A stretch of 23,091 nucleotides of DNA, taken from positions 1 to 23,091 of the IMG/VR virus record IMGVR_UViG_3300030047_000126; one strand, written 5' to 3'. The stretch comes from a virus. The position numbers and the translations under genes are program-made. This document shows, one piece after another, positions 1 to 5,764 of this stretch (its first letter is position 1; every line of letters starts with the position of its first letter). A model generated the notes under the pieces. It was given only the letters and a program-made list of their open reading frames with translations. It had not been told where the DNA came from and ran no database searches.

Positions 1-290
1 GCGTTGTCAGAGACAGATTCGATGGTTGCGTTGTCAGAGACAGATATGATGGTTGCGTTGTCAGAGACAGATATGATGGTTGCGTTGTCAGAGACAGATT
101 CGATGGTTGCGTTGTCAGAGACAGATATGATGGTTGCGTTGTCAGAGACAGATATGATGGTTGCGTTGTCAGAGACAGATATGATGGTTGCGTTGCCATA
201 GACAGATATGATGGTTGCGTTGCCATAGACAGATTTGATGGTTGCGTTGTCAGAGACAGATTCGATGGTTGCGTTGTCAGAGACAGATAT
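1..290. repeat. 27-bp tandem repeat, 10 full units plus a partial one
   Basis: Ten contiguous 27-bp units fill 1-270 and a degenerate eleventh ends near 290. Units start with GCGTTGTCAGAGACAGAT, followed by a variable codon and GATGGTT. Variation is confined to two places: the codon after ACAGAT (ATA, GAA or AAA on the coding strand) and a TCAGAG/CCATAG swap in units 8 and 9 (190-243). The unit is exactly nine codons, so copy-number change preserves the frame. The array may continue left of the window. Confidence 0.95.
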
Positions 291-413
291 ATAAGCATTA
301 TCAAAACTTCTATTAACATAAATACTTTCTTTTGTATCTTTAATTACAATTCTTCCACTAAAATCACTTTTTATTTTATCAAACTCTTTTTGTGTGTTTA
401 TTATTTTTTCCAT
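1..413 (-). CDS. Nine-residue tandem-repeat protein, probable beta-solenoid (partial, runs off left edge)
   Basis: The reading frame is open from an ATG at 413 to the window edge, at least 137 residues, so the C-terminus is missing. The first 40 or so residues are non-repetitive, lysine-rich and begin MEKIINTQKEFDKIKSDF. From about residue 40 the protein becomes a run of the 9-mer T-I-x-S-V-S-D-N-A, where x is Ile, Glu or Lys and S-D is sometimes Y-G. Periodic Ile/Val/Ala with Asp-Asn or Gly-Asn turns resembles the xVYGNAxV-type repeats common in phage and bacterial proteins, which are thought to form beta-helices; that fold is inferred. An ORF also exists on the other strand through the repeats, but only the minus frame continues into unique sequence with a start and a promoter (extended -10 at 446-451). 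No SD. Function unknown; surface or shield roles are guesses. Confidence 0.8.
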   Translation of the reverse strand, partial: MEKIINTQKEFDKIKSDFSGRIVIKDTKESIYVNRSFDNAYISVSDNATIESVSDNATIKSVYGNATIISVYGNATIISVSDNATIISVSDNATIISVSDNATIESVSDNATIISVSDNATIISVSDNATIESVSDN

Positions 414-445
414 AAATTTTTTTAAATTAATAATCTACTCTCTAT

Positions 446-454
446 ATTATAGCA
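446..454 (-). promoter_or_regulatory. Extended -10 promoter for the repeat-protein gene
   Basis: Minus strand reads TGCTATAAT (TG at 454-453, TATAAT at 451-446), giving a predicted start near 439 and a 26-nt leader before the ATG at 413. The -35 region is weak (TTATAA at 17-bp spacing) and is adjoined by the shared 18-nt motif at 472-489. The 15-nt core AGTATTGCTATAATA is also present in the promoter at 2677-2704. Confidence 0.6.
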
Positions 455-471
455 ATACTTTGCAAATTTAT

Positions 472-489
472 AACTGTGCATAACTTTTT
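472..489 (-). promoter_or_regulatory. 18-nt shared motif, copy A (DnaA-box-like or operator)
   Basis: AAAAAGTTATGCACAGTT on the minus strand, identical to copies at 2746-2763 (+) and 7152-7169 (-). Its core TTATGCACA fits the relaxed DnaA-box form TTATNCACA with one change from TTATCCACA. Here it covers the -35 region of the repeat-gene promoter. Confidence 0.55.
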
Positions 490-949
490 AAATTAAACTC
501 TCTAAATATGCGACTATTTTTTTTTCATTACCTTCCTTATATAGTTCTATCATTTTTGAGTAAAATATTTCATCTGCCTTTATTGATTTGTATTTTAATT
601 GGATCAATTTTTGCACATACTCTTTTCCATATTTCTTTTCCATAGCCAGAGTGTAATTTATTTTTACAAACTCTTGATTATATTTACAGTTACATTTACC
701 TGCTTGTCCGTGCATATTTATCGGGTGGTATCTTAGTAGTGCTCCACCTGTGCTATCTGGTATAAAATGACCGCATTGGAATTGCTGAAATTCTGTATAA
801 TCTCCACAATCAAAACAATAACCACCTATTATATATTTCTTTATACTATCTCTTTGTCTTATAAAGTCGTGAGATAATTTTGTTAATTCTTGAATTAATT
901 TTTTTAGAGAAGTTTTAGATTTCTTTTTTAGTGGAGTTTTTTTTAACAT
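488..949 (-). CDS. ninG: NinG/Rap-like recombination nuclease (HNH-type zinc protein)
   Basis: A 153-residue protein resembling the phage lambda NinG (Rap) family. That family acts on recombination intermediates (Rap is a structure-specific endonuclease) in the lambda nin region. The N-terminus is very lysine-rich (residues 1-17). The signature follows: C45-x-x-C48, then C59-G-H61, then R73-Y-H75-P-x-N78 and C86-x-C88. This is the Cys/His set expected to hold zinc and form the nuclease centre, and the length is slightly below that of lambda NinG. It lies 27 nt after the SSB-like gene, and its partners in the module (ERF, SSB) support a recombination role. The gap before it contains a small hairpin (959-980) overlapping the upstream stop codon. 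No SD; start ATG at 949. Confidence 0.8.
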   Translation of the reverse strand: MLKKTPLKKKSKTSLKKLIQELTKLSHDFIRQRDSIKKYIIGGYCFDCGDYTEFQQFQCGHFIPDSTGGALLRYHPINMHGQAGKCNCKYNQEFVKINYTLAMEKKYGKEYVQKLIQLKYKSIKADEIFYSKMIELYKEGNEKKIVAYLESLI

Positions 950-976
950 ATAATAGTTTTAGTTCTTGTTAAGGAA

Positions 977-1288
977 CTAATTAAAAGGTATATCTTCTGG
1001 TTTAATTGGTTCTTCTGGATATTTTGATACTTCGGGCTCATCATCTAGTTTTAAATCATCTTCTTTTGCCTTTTTATAAGTGTTTAGTTCTAAATACAAA
1101 GTTCCTTTTTCTTTACTTTTTTTAAGGTCTAAATTTACCCAACCGTCATTATTATGTTTGTTTAAAAATGCAATAAAATCTGTTACTTTAACTGATATTT
1201 TTCCTTTAACCCAAGGGGCTTTATCTTTAGTGTTTTGGTCTGGTAATTTAAATATCATTCCATCTACGAATACTTTTTCTTTTTCCAT
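977..1288 (-). CDS. Single-stranded DNA-binding-like protein with acidic tail
   Basis: A 103-residue protein. Residues 1-75 are basic and beta-rich (KVFVDGMIFKLP, WVKGKISVKV, GTLYLELNTYKK) with aromatic residues suited to an OB fold. Residues 76-103 are acidic and proline-rich and finish EDIPFN. Bacterial and phage SSBs end DDDIPF, and the last Phe docks partner proteins. Here an Asn follows the Phe, and the same PFN ending is seen on the neighbouring ERF protein. The assignment as SSB rests on the tail, size and location between ERF and NinG rather than on a clear OB-fold match, so it is an inference. Confidence 0.6.
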   Translation of the reverse strand: MEKEKVFVDGMIFKLPDQNTKDKAPWVKGKISVKVTDFIAFLNKHNNDGWVNLDLKKSKEKGTLYLELNTYKKAKEDDLKLDDEPEVSKYPEEPIKPEDIPFN

Positions 1289-1318
1289 ATTATTTTTTAG
1301 TTATTTTTATAAATTTTA

Positions 1319-1816
1319 TTAATTAAATGGTTCTTCTCCATCTGCTTCTGCTTTCATTGCCTTTGCATTTAGGTCGGCATAATCTTTCTTATTCATTGGC
1401 TTTGTGTAAGTTGGTTCTGTTTGAATAACTTTTTCTCCCTTATTTGCGAAATTTGCGTCATCATCTTGTGCTTGTAGTAGGAATAGACTTTGTAGAGCAT
1501 ATCTACGGTAGTAAGTTATTGCACTTCCCATTTTCTGTGGATCTTGTAAGTCTGGGAGTGGAATTTTTTCTTCTAATATACAATGTTCTATTTTTTCTTC
1601 TCCTTGACTATAAGTTTCACATAAAACTGTTTTTATTGCAGGTTTACCATTTATTTCACTTAATGGTTGCATAACAGTTATTCCATATTTTTCTAATAAA
1701 GGTAAAAGTTGTGCGATTATTTGGTTTACATCAAAATACTTACTATTAAAGAAAGGATTAGTTTCCGTTTTACTTAATACTCCTATTTCTGTTTGAATTT
1801 TTAAAATTTTGTCCAT
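1319..1816 (-). CDS. erf: ERF-family single-strand annealing recombinase
   Basis: A 165-residue protein of the ERF superfamily (type: P22 Erf). Such phage proteins anneal single strands during recombination and genome circularisation. The diagnostic block is residues 92-121: D-P-Q-K-M-G-S-A-I-T-Y-Y-R-R-Y-A-L followed by the acidic Q-A-Q-D-D-D-A-N. The N-terminal half includes the usual NPFFNSKYFDVNQI stretch. Residues 122-165 form a flexible charged tail ending DGEEPFN, which echoes the tail of the SSB-like protein encoded next. No SD; the ATG directly follows the preceding 44-aa gene (TAATATG). Confidence 0.9.
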   Translation of the reverse strand: MDKILKIQTEIGVLSKTETNPFFNSKYFDVNQIIAQLLPLLEKYGITVMQPLSEINGKPAIKTVLCETYSQGEEKIEHCILEEKIPLPDLQDPQKMGSAITYYRRYALQSLFLLQAQDDDANFANKGEKVIQTEPTYTKPMNKKDYADLNAKAMKAEADGEEPFN

Positions 1817-1817
1817 A

Positions 1818-1952
1818 TTATAATTCTTTTTCTAATGTGTTAATAATTGACTCTACTACTTCTTGATAATTTGTGTCGGGGTTGTAGTTTAAAGTTCTTG
1901 ATATTTCTGCCCCGTCTGGTCGTTTTACTGAGATTATTATTTTATGTTGCAT
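1818..1952 (-). CDS. 44-aa hypothetical protein
   Basis: ATG at 1952 to TAA at 1818, immediately upstream of ERF (stop and next ATG separated by one base). The protein begins MQHKIIISVKRPDGAEI, has a predicted beta hairpin and then an acidic helix (NYQEVVESIINTLEKEL). I do not recognise it. The tight packing (TAATATG and TAATATATG junctions on both sides) supports it as a real early-operon gene. Confidence 0.6.
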   Translation of the reverse strand: MQHKIIISVKRPDGAEISRTLNYNPDTNYQEVVESIINTLEKEL

Positions 1953-1955
1953 ATA

Positions 1956-2045
1956 TTATTTTAATAAAATTCCAATAATAAGACCTACAATAAAGAAAGT
2001 TAAACATACTATTCCTTTTGCCGTATCTGAATTTTTGTTTTTCAT
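1956..2045 (-). CDS. 29-aa single-pass membrane microprotein
   Basis: ATG at 2045, TAA at 1956. The sequence is a polar, basic N-terminus (MKNKNSDTAKG) followed by one hydrophobic helix (IVCLTFFIVGLIIGILL) and a terminal Lys. It sits in the early operon with short junctions to its neighbours. No homolog recognised; a membrane-acting early phage peptide is plausible but unproven. Confidence 0.5.
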   Translation of the reverse strand: MKNKNSDTAKGIVCLTFFIVGLIIGILLK

Positions 2046-2052
2046 ATAATTA

Positions 2053-2205
2053 TTATTTATAAACCTCATAAAGATTATGTCCTTCATATTCTTTGTTTGG
2101 TAATTTATGATATAACTCATAATATGAGTATCCAAGTTCTCTTAATTTAATAAATCCACCAATTTTTATAATTTCTAAATATGTCATTAAATTTTTTATT
2201 TCCAT
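2053..2205 (-). CDS. 50-aa hypothetical protein
   Basis: ATG at 2205, TAA at 2053. The protein (MEIKNLMTYLEIIKIGGFIK at the start, then a Tyr-rich half with LGYSYYELYHKLPNKEY) looks like a small helical soluble protein. It follows the DnaJ-like gene by a few bases and precedes the 29-aa membrane peptide. Unrecognised. Confidence 0.55.
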   Translation of the reverse strand: MEIKNLMTYLEIIKIGGFIKLRELGYSYYELYHKLPNKEYEGHNLYEVYK

Positions 2206-2210
2206 ATAAT

Positions 2211-2576
2211 TTAAAAATCATTATCGCTTATAATATCTGTATCTTTTATCATTTTTGTTATTTCTTCTAAAGATAAATTAGACAACCAATTTTCAAACAT
2301 ATCTTCAAAGTTATCTTTAGTTACCCCACGACCATTTATTTCTCTTTTTTTATTAACTAGATATTCTCCTAACTTTTCTATTACATTATCACTATCAAGC
2401 AATCTGTCCTTTATTATTCCTTCATTTGGTTCTTCGCCTGTTCCGTTACAATGTTCACATTTTACCCAATCGCCTGTTCCACTTTCTAAATTATGGTCTT
2501 CATTTAAATAGTCTTCATTCCCCCCACCTTCTCCGTTACACTCTAAACATTTTTTTGCTTTTTTTAGTTCTTCCAT
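2211..2576 (-). CDS. DnaJ-type zinc-finger protein
   Basis: 121 residues with two CxxCxGxG motifs: C10-L-E-C13-N-G-E-G and C40-E-H-C43-N-G-T-G. Paired motifs of this kind bind one zinc in the central domain of DnaJ and in small DnaJ-like or BSD2-like proteins. No J domain is present, so it is not a chaperone of the DnaJ type. Residues 53-121 form an acidic helical domain ending DIISDNDF. A role in protein folding or assembly, or as an early regulator, is only a guess. It is cotranscribed with a 30-aa membrane peptide whose stop codon abuts its start (TAATATG). Confidence 0.7.
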   Translation of the reverse strand: MEELKKAKKCLECNGEGGGNEDYLNEDHNLESGTGDWVKCEHCNGTGEEPNEGIIKDRLLDSDNVIEKLGEYLVNKKREINGRGVTKDNFEDMFENWLSNLSLEEITKMIKDTDIISDNDF

Positions 2577-2577
2577 A

Positions 2578-2670
2578 TTACATTGACAATATTAGTGCGA
2601 ATAATGCGACCCCTAAACTTATAAATAATAATCCGTTTGTTAACTCCTCTTTTTTAATTAATTTATTCAT
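2578..2670 (-). CDS. 30-aa membrane microprotein, first gene after an internal leaderless promoter
   Basis: ATG at 2670, TAA at 2578. The sequence is a charged N-terminus (MNKLIKKEELTNG) and one hydrophobic helix (LLFISLGVALFALILSM). The ATG coincides with the predicted +1 of the promoter at 2677-2704 (TATAAT then six bases then ATG), so the transcript would be leaderless. Unrecognised. Confidence 0.55.
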   Translation of the reverse strand: MNKLIKKEELTNGLLFISLGVALFALILSM

Positions 2671-2676
2671 ATGTCT

Positions 2677-2704
2677 ATTATAGCAATACTGCAATACAAT
2701 GCAA
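2677..2704 (-). promoter_or_regulatory. Internal early promoter, leaderless type
   Basis: Minus strand: -35 TTGCAT (2704-2699), 16-bp spacer, extended -10 TGCTATAAT (TATAAT at 2682-2677). Six bases separate the -10 from the ATG at 2670, placing that ATG at or next to +1. No SD lies upstream of the ATG. It would transcribe the 30-aa, DnaJ-like, ERF, SSB and NinG genes independently of the replication genes. Confidence 0.7.
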
Positions 2705-2745
2705 GTAAATTTTTACCTTAAAATAACTATATATTATAATGGTTA

Positions 2746-2763
2746 AAAAAGTTATGCACAGTT
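2746..2763 (+). promoter_or_regulatory. 18-nt shared motif, copy B
   Basis: AAAAAGTTATGCACAGTT on the plus strand, opposite in orientation to copies A and C. The match to copy C extends to 26 bases (through TTTTATTTT). It lies about 40 bp upstream of the -35 of the internal early promoter and just past the end of the 53-aa gene. Confidence 0.5.
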
Positions 2764-2764
2764 T

Positions 2765-2926
2765 TTATTTTTTATTTAAACTATTTCTAATAAACATTTG
2801 CTTTATTTCTTCTCGTTGCTCTGGGGTAAAACTACCGTATATTTGTAACATAGATAGCTGGGAATTTTTAACTTCTTTACTCATTATTATTCGGGAGAGT
2901 CTTTGTGGGTTTATTTTTTTACTCAT
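2765..2926 (-). CDS. 53-aa basic protein translationally coupled to the helicase
   Basis: ATG at 2926 overlaps the helicase stop codon (ATGA), ending at TAA 2765. The protein is basic and helical: MSKKINPQRLSRIIMSKEV at the start, then YGSFTPEQREEIKQMFIRNSL. Gene position after a DnaB-like helicase and the ATGA overlap suggest a replication accessory role, for example in helicase loading, but no homology is recognised. Confidence 0.6.
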   Translation of the reverse strand: MSKKINPQRLSRIIMSKEVKNSQLSMLQIYGSFTPEQREEIKQMFIRNSLNKK

Positions 2927-4227
2927 AAATTAAATGCTCCTAATATTTTTTGTTGATATTCATCATAATCTTCAAATATTCCAGTTTTACCATCAAAAGA
3001 CATTTCAATCATTCCAACTCTTCCGTGTCTATTTTTTCTTATTGACCATTTCATTTTTACTGGACTACCTGAATTAATTTTATCTTTCCAATCTTTTATA
3101 CTTTCTTCTCCTATTCCTATTTCAATAGCTAAATCAGCTGATGAAGCGATAGCACCAGAACCCTTAAAACTCATTACAACATTATCGCCTGTTCTTGCTC
3201 CGTCATTTGATATTTGAGATAAAGTCATAATTGGAGTAGCTAATCTTTTAGCACATTGTTGTAATTCCAATGCACAATTTGTTATTGTTTCATATTCTGA
3301 ACGAGATCCTTTTATTGTCATAATCTGTATAAAATCTACAACAAATAAATCAACTGGGTTTGTTATATTTTCTTCATACATTGAAAATAATATTTCTGAT
3401 AATTCAGACATTCCAGTATGAATTGATAAATTACTATTTATTATTTTTTGAGTATTTTCTTCAACTATTTTTTTATCTTTTTGGTAACCCTTAATAATAC
3501 TAAGTCCATTATCGTTACTCATAGTTCCAAGTAAACGAGATAATATATCAACTGAACTCATTTCAAGAGAATAGAATACTACTCTCTTACCTTGTTTTAT
3601 TAAGTTTGAAACTATATTTAAACTTGTTGCAGTTTTACCCATACTTGTATAACCACCAATTATCCAAAAATGTCCTTTTCTTAATCCATCAATAACATCA
3701 TCAAGTTTTTTATAACCTGTTGAAATTCCAAGTAGTTCAAAACCATTTGCTTTTTTTTCTTGATATTCTTGTTTTCTTTCTTCAAATTCTTTTAAAACAG
3801 ATTGAATATCATTTTTTGAACCTTCTTCATTTCTTATATTTGATATTATATCTCTTTGAATACCAGATATATATTCTCTAACATTTTCTGATGGTAATTC
3901 TTCTACACCTTTTTGTAGTATTGTCCATAATTTAATAGCATTTGATACATCTTTTAAATCTTTACATATAGGTTCAATATCTCTAAAAGATAAATTACTA
4001 TTGTTAAGAAAATCAAAATTTATTCCTGCATTTTTAAATTCAATAAATTCATTTTTATCATTTCTAAAACAATCTACAATTATTTCAAAATGTTTTCCAT
4101 AATATTGAAAATCATTTTTATTTATTAAAGTCATAGCCTTAGATATAAAATTTTGTTTTATTCTAATTCTACTAATTAGCTCTATTTCAAATATTTTAGA
4201 TTTTATTTTTAAATCAATTAGTTTCAT
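2923..4227 (-). CDS. dnaB: Replicative DNA helicase, DnaB/SF4 family
   Basis: 434 residues. The RecA-like C-terminal domain begins near residue 163 (GISTGYKKLDDVIDGLRKG), with Walker A G191-GYTSMGKT199 and Walker B VDLFVVDFIQ near 292-301. The LSQISNDGARTG block (336-347) and the RKNRHGRVG segment (397-405) match the conserved C-terminal motifs of DnaB. Residues 1-150 are lysine- and isoleucine-rich and correspond to the N-terminal collar domain, though diverged. The enzyme unwinds DNA ahead of the fork as a hexamer. It follows the O-like initiator by one base, the place lambda uses for its helicase loader P, so this phage brings its own helicase instead of recruiting the host's. No SD. Confidence 0.93.
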   Translation of the reverse strand: MKLIDLKIKSKIFEIELISRIRIKQNFISKAMTLINKNDFQYYGKHFEIIVDCFRNDKNEFIEFKNAGINFDFLNNSNLSFRDIEPICKDLKDVSNAIKLWTILQKGVEELPSENVREYISGIQRDIISNIRNEEGSKNDIQSVLKEFEERKQEYQEKKANGFELLGISTGYKKLDDVIDGLRKGHFWIIGGYTSMGKTATSLNIVSNLIKQGKRVVFYSLEMSSVDILSRLLGTMSNDNGLSIIKGYQKDKKIVEENTQKIINSNLSIHTGMSELSEILFSMYEENITNPVDLFVVDFIQIMTIKGSRSEYETITNCALELQQCAKRLATPIMTLSQISNDGARTGDNVVMSFKGSGAIASSADLAIEIGIGEESIKDWKDKINSGSPVKMKWSIRKNRHGRVGMIEMSFDGKTGIFEDYDEYQQKILGAFNL

Positions 4228-4228
4228 A

Positions 4229-5062
4229 TTATAGTTTTATCTCATCTGACATTTGAGATAGTGTTTTAGGTGTTTCTTTCGACCGCTTTGATATTTTATA
4301 CTTTGCGACATATTTTTCTGACATACATAAATCAAAACTCATTTTATTGTCATCTTTGATTGCTTTATCGTTTATGAAATAGTTAAACAATCCTTTGAAG
4401 TCTGAAATAGTAAATCTGTCGCGATTATAAACACTTCGTATTGGGTAGTATATATTTTTCATTACTACATCGTTTATATTTACTTTCAAATATTCGGCGA
4501 TAGTTTTTTGCCAAAGTAAACCAACTTTTATTAGTTCGGCATTTTCTTCTTTAGATATTTTAGGTATTCTTTTCTTACTTATAGGATTTCCTTCTGTGTC
4601 TACATTTACATAGTTATACATAATTTCTTCTAAGCTAGCTAATAATAAACTCCCTTTCTTTTGTATAATTTCTTTCTTTCTTTTGTGTGTTAACACGCCT
4701 TTACTAGTTTCGGTTAACACGCCTTTACTAGCAGTAGTAAATACGCCTTTACTAGTTAACACGCCTTTACTACCCCATTTTTCCCAGTCTTTATTGAACC
4801 TATATTTATTATTTTCCTTAATAATAATCTTTTTAAATGTAAGATTTTTTATTGTTTTTACTACTGTTGGTCTTGATAATCCTGTCCATTTCTCAAATTG
4901 TGATAAAGAGATAAAATCTTCCTTTTTTTGAAATCCATATGTTTGCCTTATAACCCAAAAAGTTATTTGATATTCTGAGCCTAGTAAACACGCCTTTACT
5001 AATGAAGAAATAATCTCATTTGCTATTGAAGTAAAACCATTTTCTTTCTGTGGACTAGCCAT
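4229..5062 (-). CDS. Lambda O-like replication initiator
   Basis: 277 residues. Residues 1-95 match the phage replication protein O N-terminal (winged-helix) domain: ENGFTSIANEIISSLVKACL, YQITFWVIRQTYGFQKKEDF, then LSQFEKWTGLSRPTVVKTIKNL. This domain binds origin iterons. Residues 98-125 are a low-complexity insert with four SKGVLT/SKGVFT repeats followed by basic KRKKEIIQKK. Those repeats are simply translated DNA iterons (see 4689-4773). The C-terminal half (about 170-277) is the part that in lambda contacts the helicase apparatus. It is followed at once by the DnaB-like helicase and preceded by a 72-aa gene. The function follows from family and gene order; origin binding itself is inferred. 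Confidence 0.85.
   Translation of the reverse strand: MASPQKENGFTSIANEIISSLVKACLLGSEYQITFWVIRQTYGFQKKEDFISLSQFEKWTGLSRPTVVKTIKNLTFKKIIIKENNKYRFNKDWEKWGSKGVLTSKGVFTTASKGVLTETSKGVLTHKRKKEIIQKKGSLLLASLEEIMYNYVNVDTEGNPISKKRIPKISKEENAELIKVGLLWQKTIAEYLKVNINDVVMKNIYYPIRSVYNRDRFTISDFKGLFNYFINDKAIKDDNKMSFDLCMSEKYVAKYKISKRSKETPKTLSQMSDEIKL
4637..4688 (-). other. AT- and purine-rich stretch, candidate DNA unwinding element
   Basis: Directly beyond the four iterons in the direction of the O-like gene, the coding strand is almost wholly A/G with T-rich islands (AAAGAAAGAAATTATACAAA). Lambda ori has the same arrangement: iterons, then an asymmetric AT-rich tract that melts. The role is inferred from position. 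Confidence 0.5.
4689..4773 (-). repeat. Four iteron-like sites inside the O-like gene, putative replication origin
   Basis: Consensus CTAGTAAAGGCGTGTTAAC (coding strand). Copies lie at 4689-4707, 4713-4731, 4737-4755 and 4755-4773, spaced 24, 24 and 18 bp. Copies 1 and 2 are identical, copy 4 differs only at its last base and copy 3 has two changes. Copy 3 is a perfect hyphenated dyad (TAGTAAA, six bases, TTTACTA) and copy 4 nearly so. Lambda ori likewise has four iterons within O. Confidence 0.8.
4984..5002 (-). repeat. Fifth iteron-like site, read in a different codon frame
   Basis: The plus strand reads GTAAACACGCCTTTACTAA, about 210 bp upstream of the cluster in gene direction and near the start of the O-like gene. 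With the preceding two bases it is a perfect dyad TAGTAAA-CACGCC-TTTACTA. Here it encodes LVKACLL, not SKGVLT, so the conservation is at DNA level. It could be an autoregulatory or outlying origin site. Confidence 0.75.
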
Positions 5063-5066
5063 AAAA

Positions 5067-5285
5067 TTACTTAATTATATGTTCACAAATTTTTATAAAC
5101 GACTTTTCAAGATTATCGTGCCACCAATTTTTTTCTCTTAAATGATTTATCCAACCCCACATAGAAAAAGAGCCAGGAGCGTCATTTACATCTCCTATTT
5201 TTTTTACCTTAGATATATTAAAAGTATAAGTAAAACGACTACTTACTTTAATAAATATAATTCCGTCTTTTTCCCATATATCCAT
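5067..5285 (-). CDS. 72-aa tryptophan-rich hypothetical protein
   Basis: ATG at 5285. The protein starts MDIWEKDGIIFIKVSSRFTY and has a beta-rich first half. The second half carries a W-rich segment (MWGWINHLREKNWWHDNLE) and a terminal helix. No family recognised. It heads a transcript with its own promoter (5392-5419) and a 100-nt structured leader, and it is followed 4 nt later by the O-like initiator, so it may help initiate or control replication. Confidence 0.65.
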   Translation of the reverse strand: MDIWEKDGIIFIKVSSRFTYTFNISKVKKIGDVNDAPGSFSMWGWINHLREKNWWHDNLEKSFIKICEHIIK

Positions 5286-5298
5286 CTTATTTAATTGT

Positions 5299-5355
5299 TC
5301 GCTTGTTCAATCTATCCCTTTTGCGAGTAGATAGACTGAACGAGCGACGCAAAAG
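5299..5355 (-). promoter_or_regulatory. Structured leader with overlapping alternative stems
   Basis: In the leader of the 72-aa/O-like/helicase transcript, 5330-5347 pairs with 5299-5316 to give an 18-bp stem with one mismatch and one wobble. Its 13-nt loop contains CGCAAAAG, complementary to CTTTTGCG at 5355-5348, immediately 5' of the stem. Both pairings cannot readily form in full, so an RNA switch or a DNA operator with inverted half-sites is possible. There is no T run, so it is not an ordinary terminator. Confidence 0.5.
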
Positions 5356-5391
5356 TTAATCTTACTAATGTGGCGACTAACCACTTTTTAT

Positions 5392-5419
5392 ATTATACAC
5401 CTACTAATTTTAAACGCAA
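5392..5419 (-). promoter_or_regulatory. Promoter for the 72-aa, O-like and helicase genes
   Basis: Minus strand: -35 TTGCGT (5419-5414), 16-bp spacer, -10 TATAAT (5397-5392). The predicted start near 5385 leaves a leader of about 100 nt before the ATG at 5285, unlike the leaderless promoters elsewhere in the module. The -35 abuts the stop codon of the upstream 60-aa gene. Confidence 0.7.
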
Positions 5420-5602
5420 CTAAAGTTGATCAGCTAATGTTTTAATAATCTCTGCATATTCTTTTGATGTTTTTATATGAAAGCGTTTTGGCTCGCCCTT
5501 TTTATAAGGCACATCTAAATAATCAAGGTGTGAGTCCATTGACGACCAAGTTAAACGAATTGATTTCACTATTTCTTTACGGTTTTTACATTTATCAATC
5601 AT
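5420..5602 (-). CDS. 60-aa hypothetical protein
   Basis: ATG at 5602. Short basic protein, MIDKCKNRKEIVKSIRLTWS at the start, then LDYLDVPYKKGEPKRFHIKT and a C-terminal helix (EYAEIIKTLADQL). No recognised family. It ends exactly where the next promoter begins. Confidence 0.6.
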   Translation of the reverse strand: MIDKCKNRKEIVKSIRLTWSSMDSHLDYLDVPYKKGEPKRFHIKTSKEYAEIIKTLADQL

Positions 5603-5671
5603 AATATGTTATCACAATGCCTCTATAAAGCTCTACAAGGCTCTCAGAACGACGAAACTATACAAGGTGGA

Positions 5672-5764
5672 CTAATCTTCTAAACAAGACCAACACACCC
5701 ATTTTTTGAGCAATTTAGACCAATATGTTGCTATACATTTTTTACCACAATTATTGCAGTTCAT
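5672..5764 (-). CDS. 30-aa zinc-ribbon-like microprotein
   Basis: ATG at 5764 overlaps the stop of the phosphoesterase gene (TAATG); TAG at 5672. Sequence MNCNNCGKKCIATYWSKLLK then KWVCWSCLED. C3-x-x-C6 and C24-x-x-C27 would form a minimal zinc ribbon, with C10 extra. The start/stop overlap supports coupled translation. Function unknown; nucleic-acid or protein binding is typical of such ribbons. Confidence 0.55.
   Translation of the reverse strand: MNCNNCGKKCIATYWSKLLKKWVCWSCLED

Noticed and set aside
4-201. Plus-strand repeat ORF (SETDMMVAL repeats)
   Set aside because: It has no unique sequence and no start signal of its own. The minus frame through the same repeats continues into a unique N-terminus with a promoter.
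1-290. CRISPR-like array
   Set aside because: Units are contiguous 27-mers without spacers and keep an open reading frame.
2739-2933. 64-residue plus-strand ORF after a TATAAT
   Set aside because: It is antisense to the 53-aa gene coupled to the helicase and reads as a low-complexity Phe/Leu/Ile shadow.
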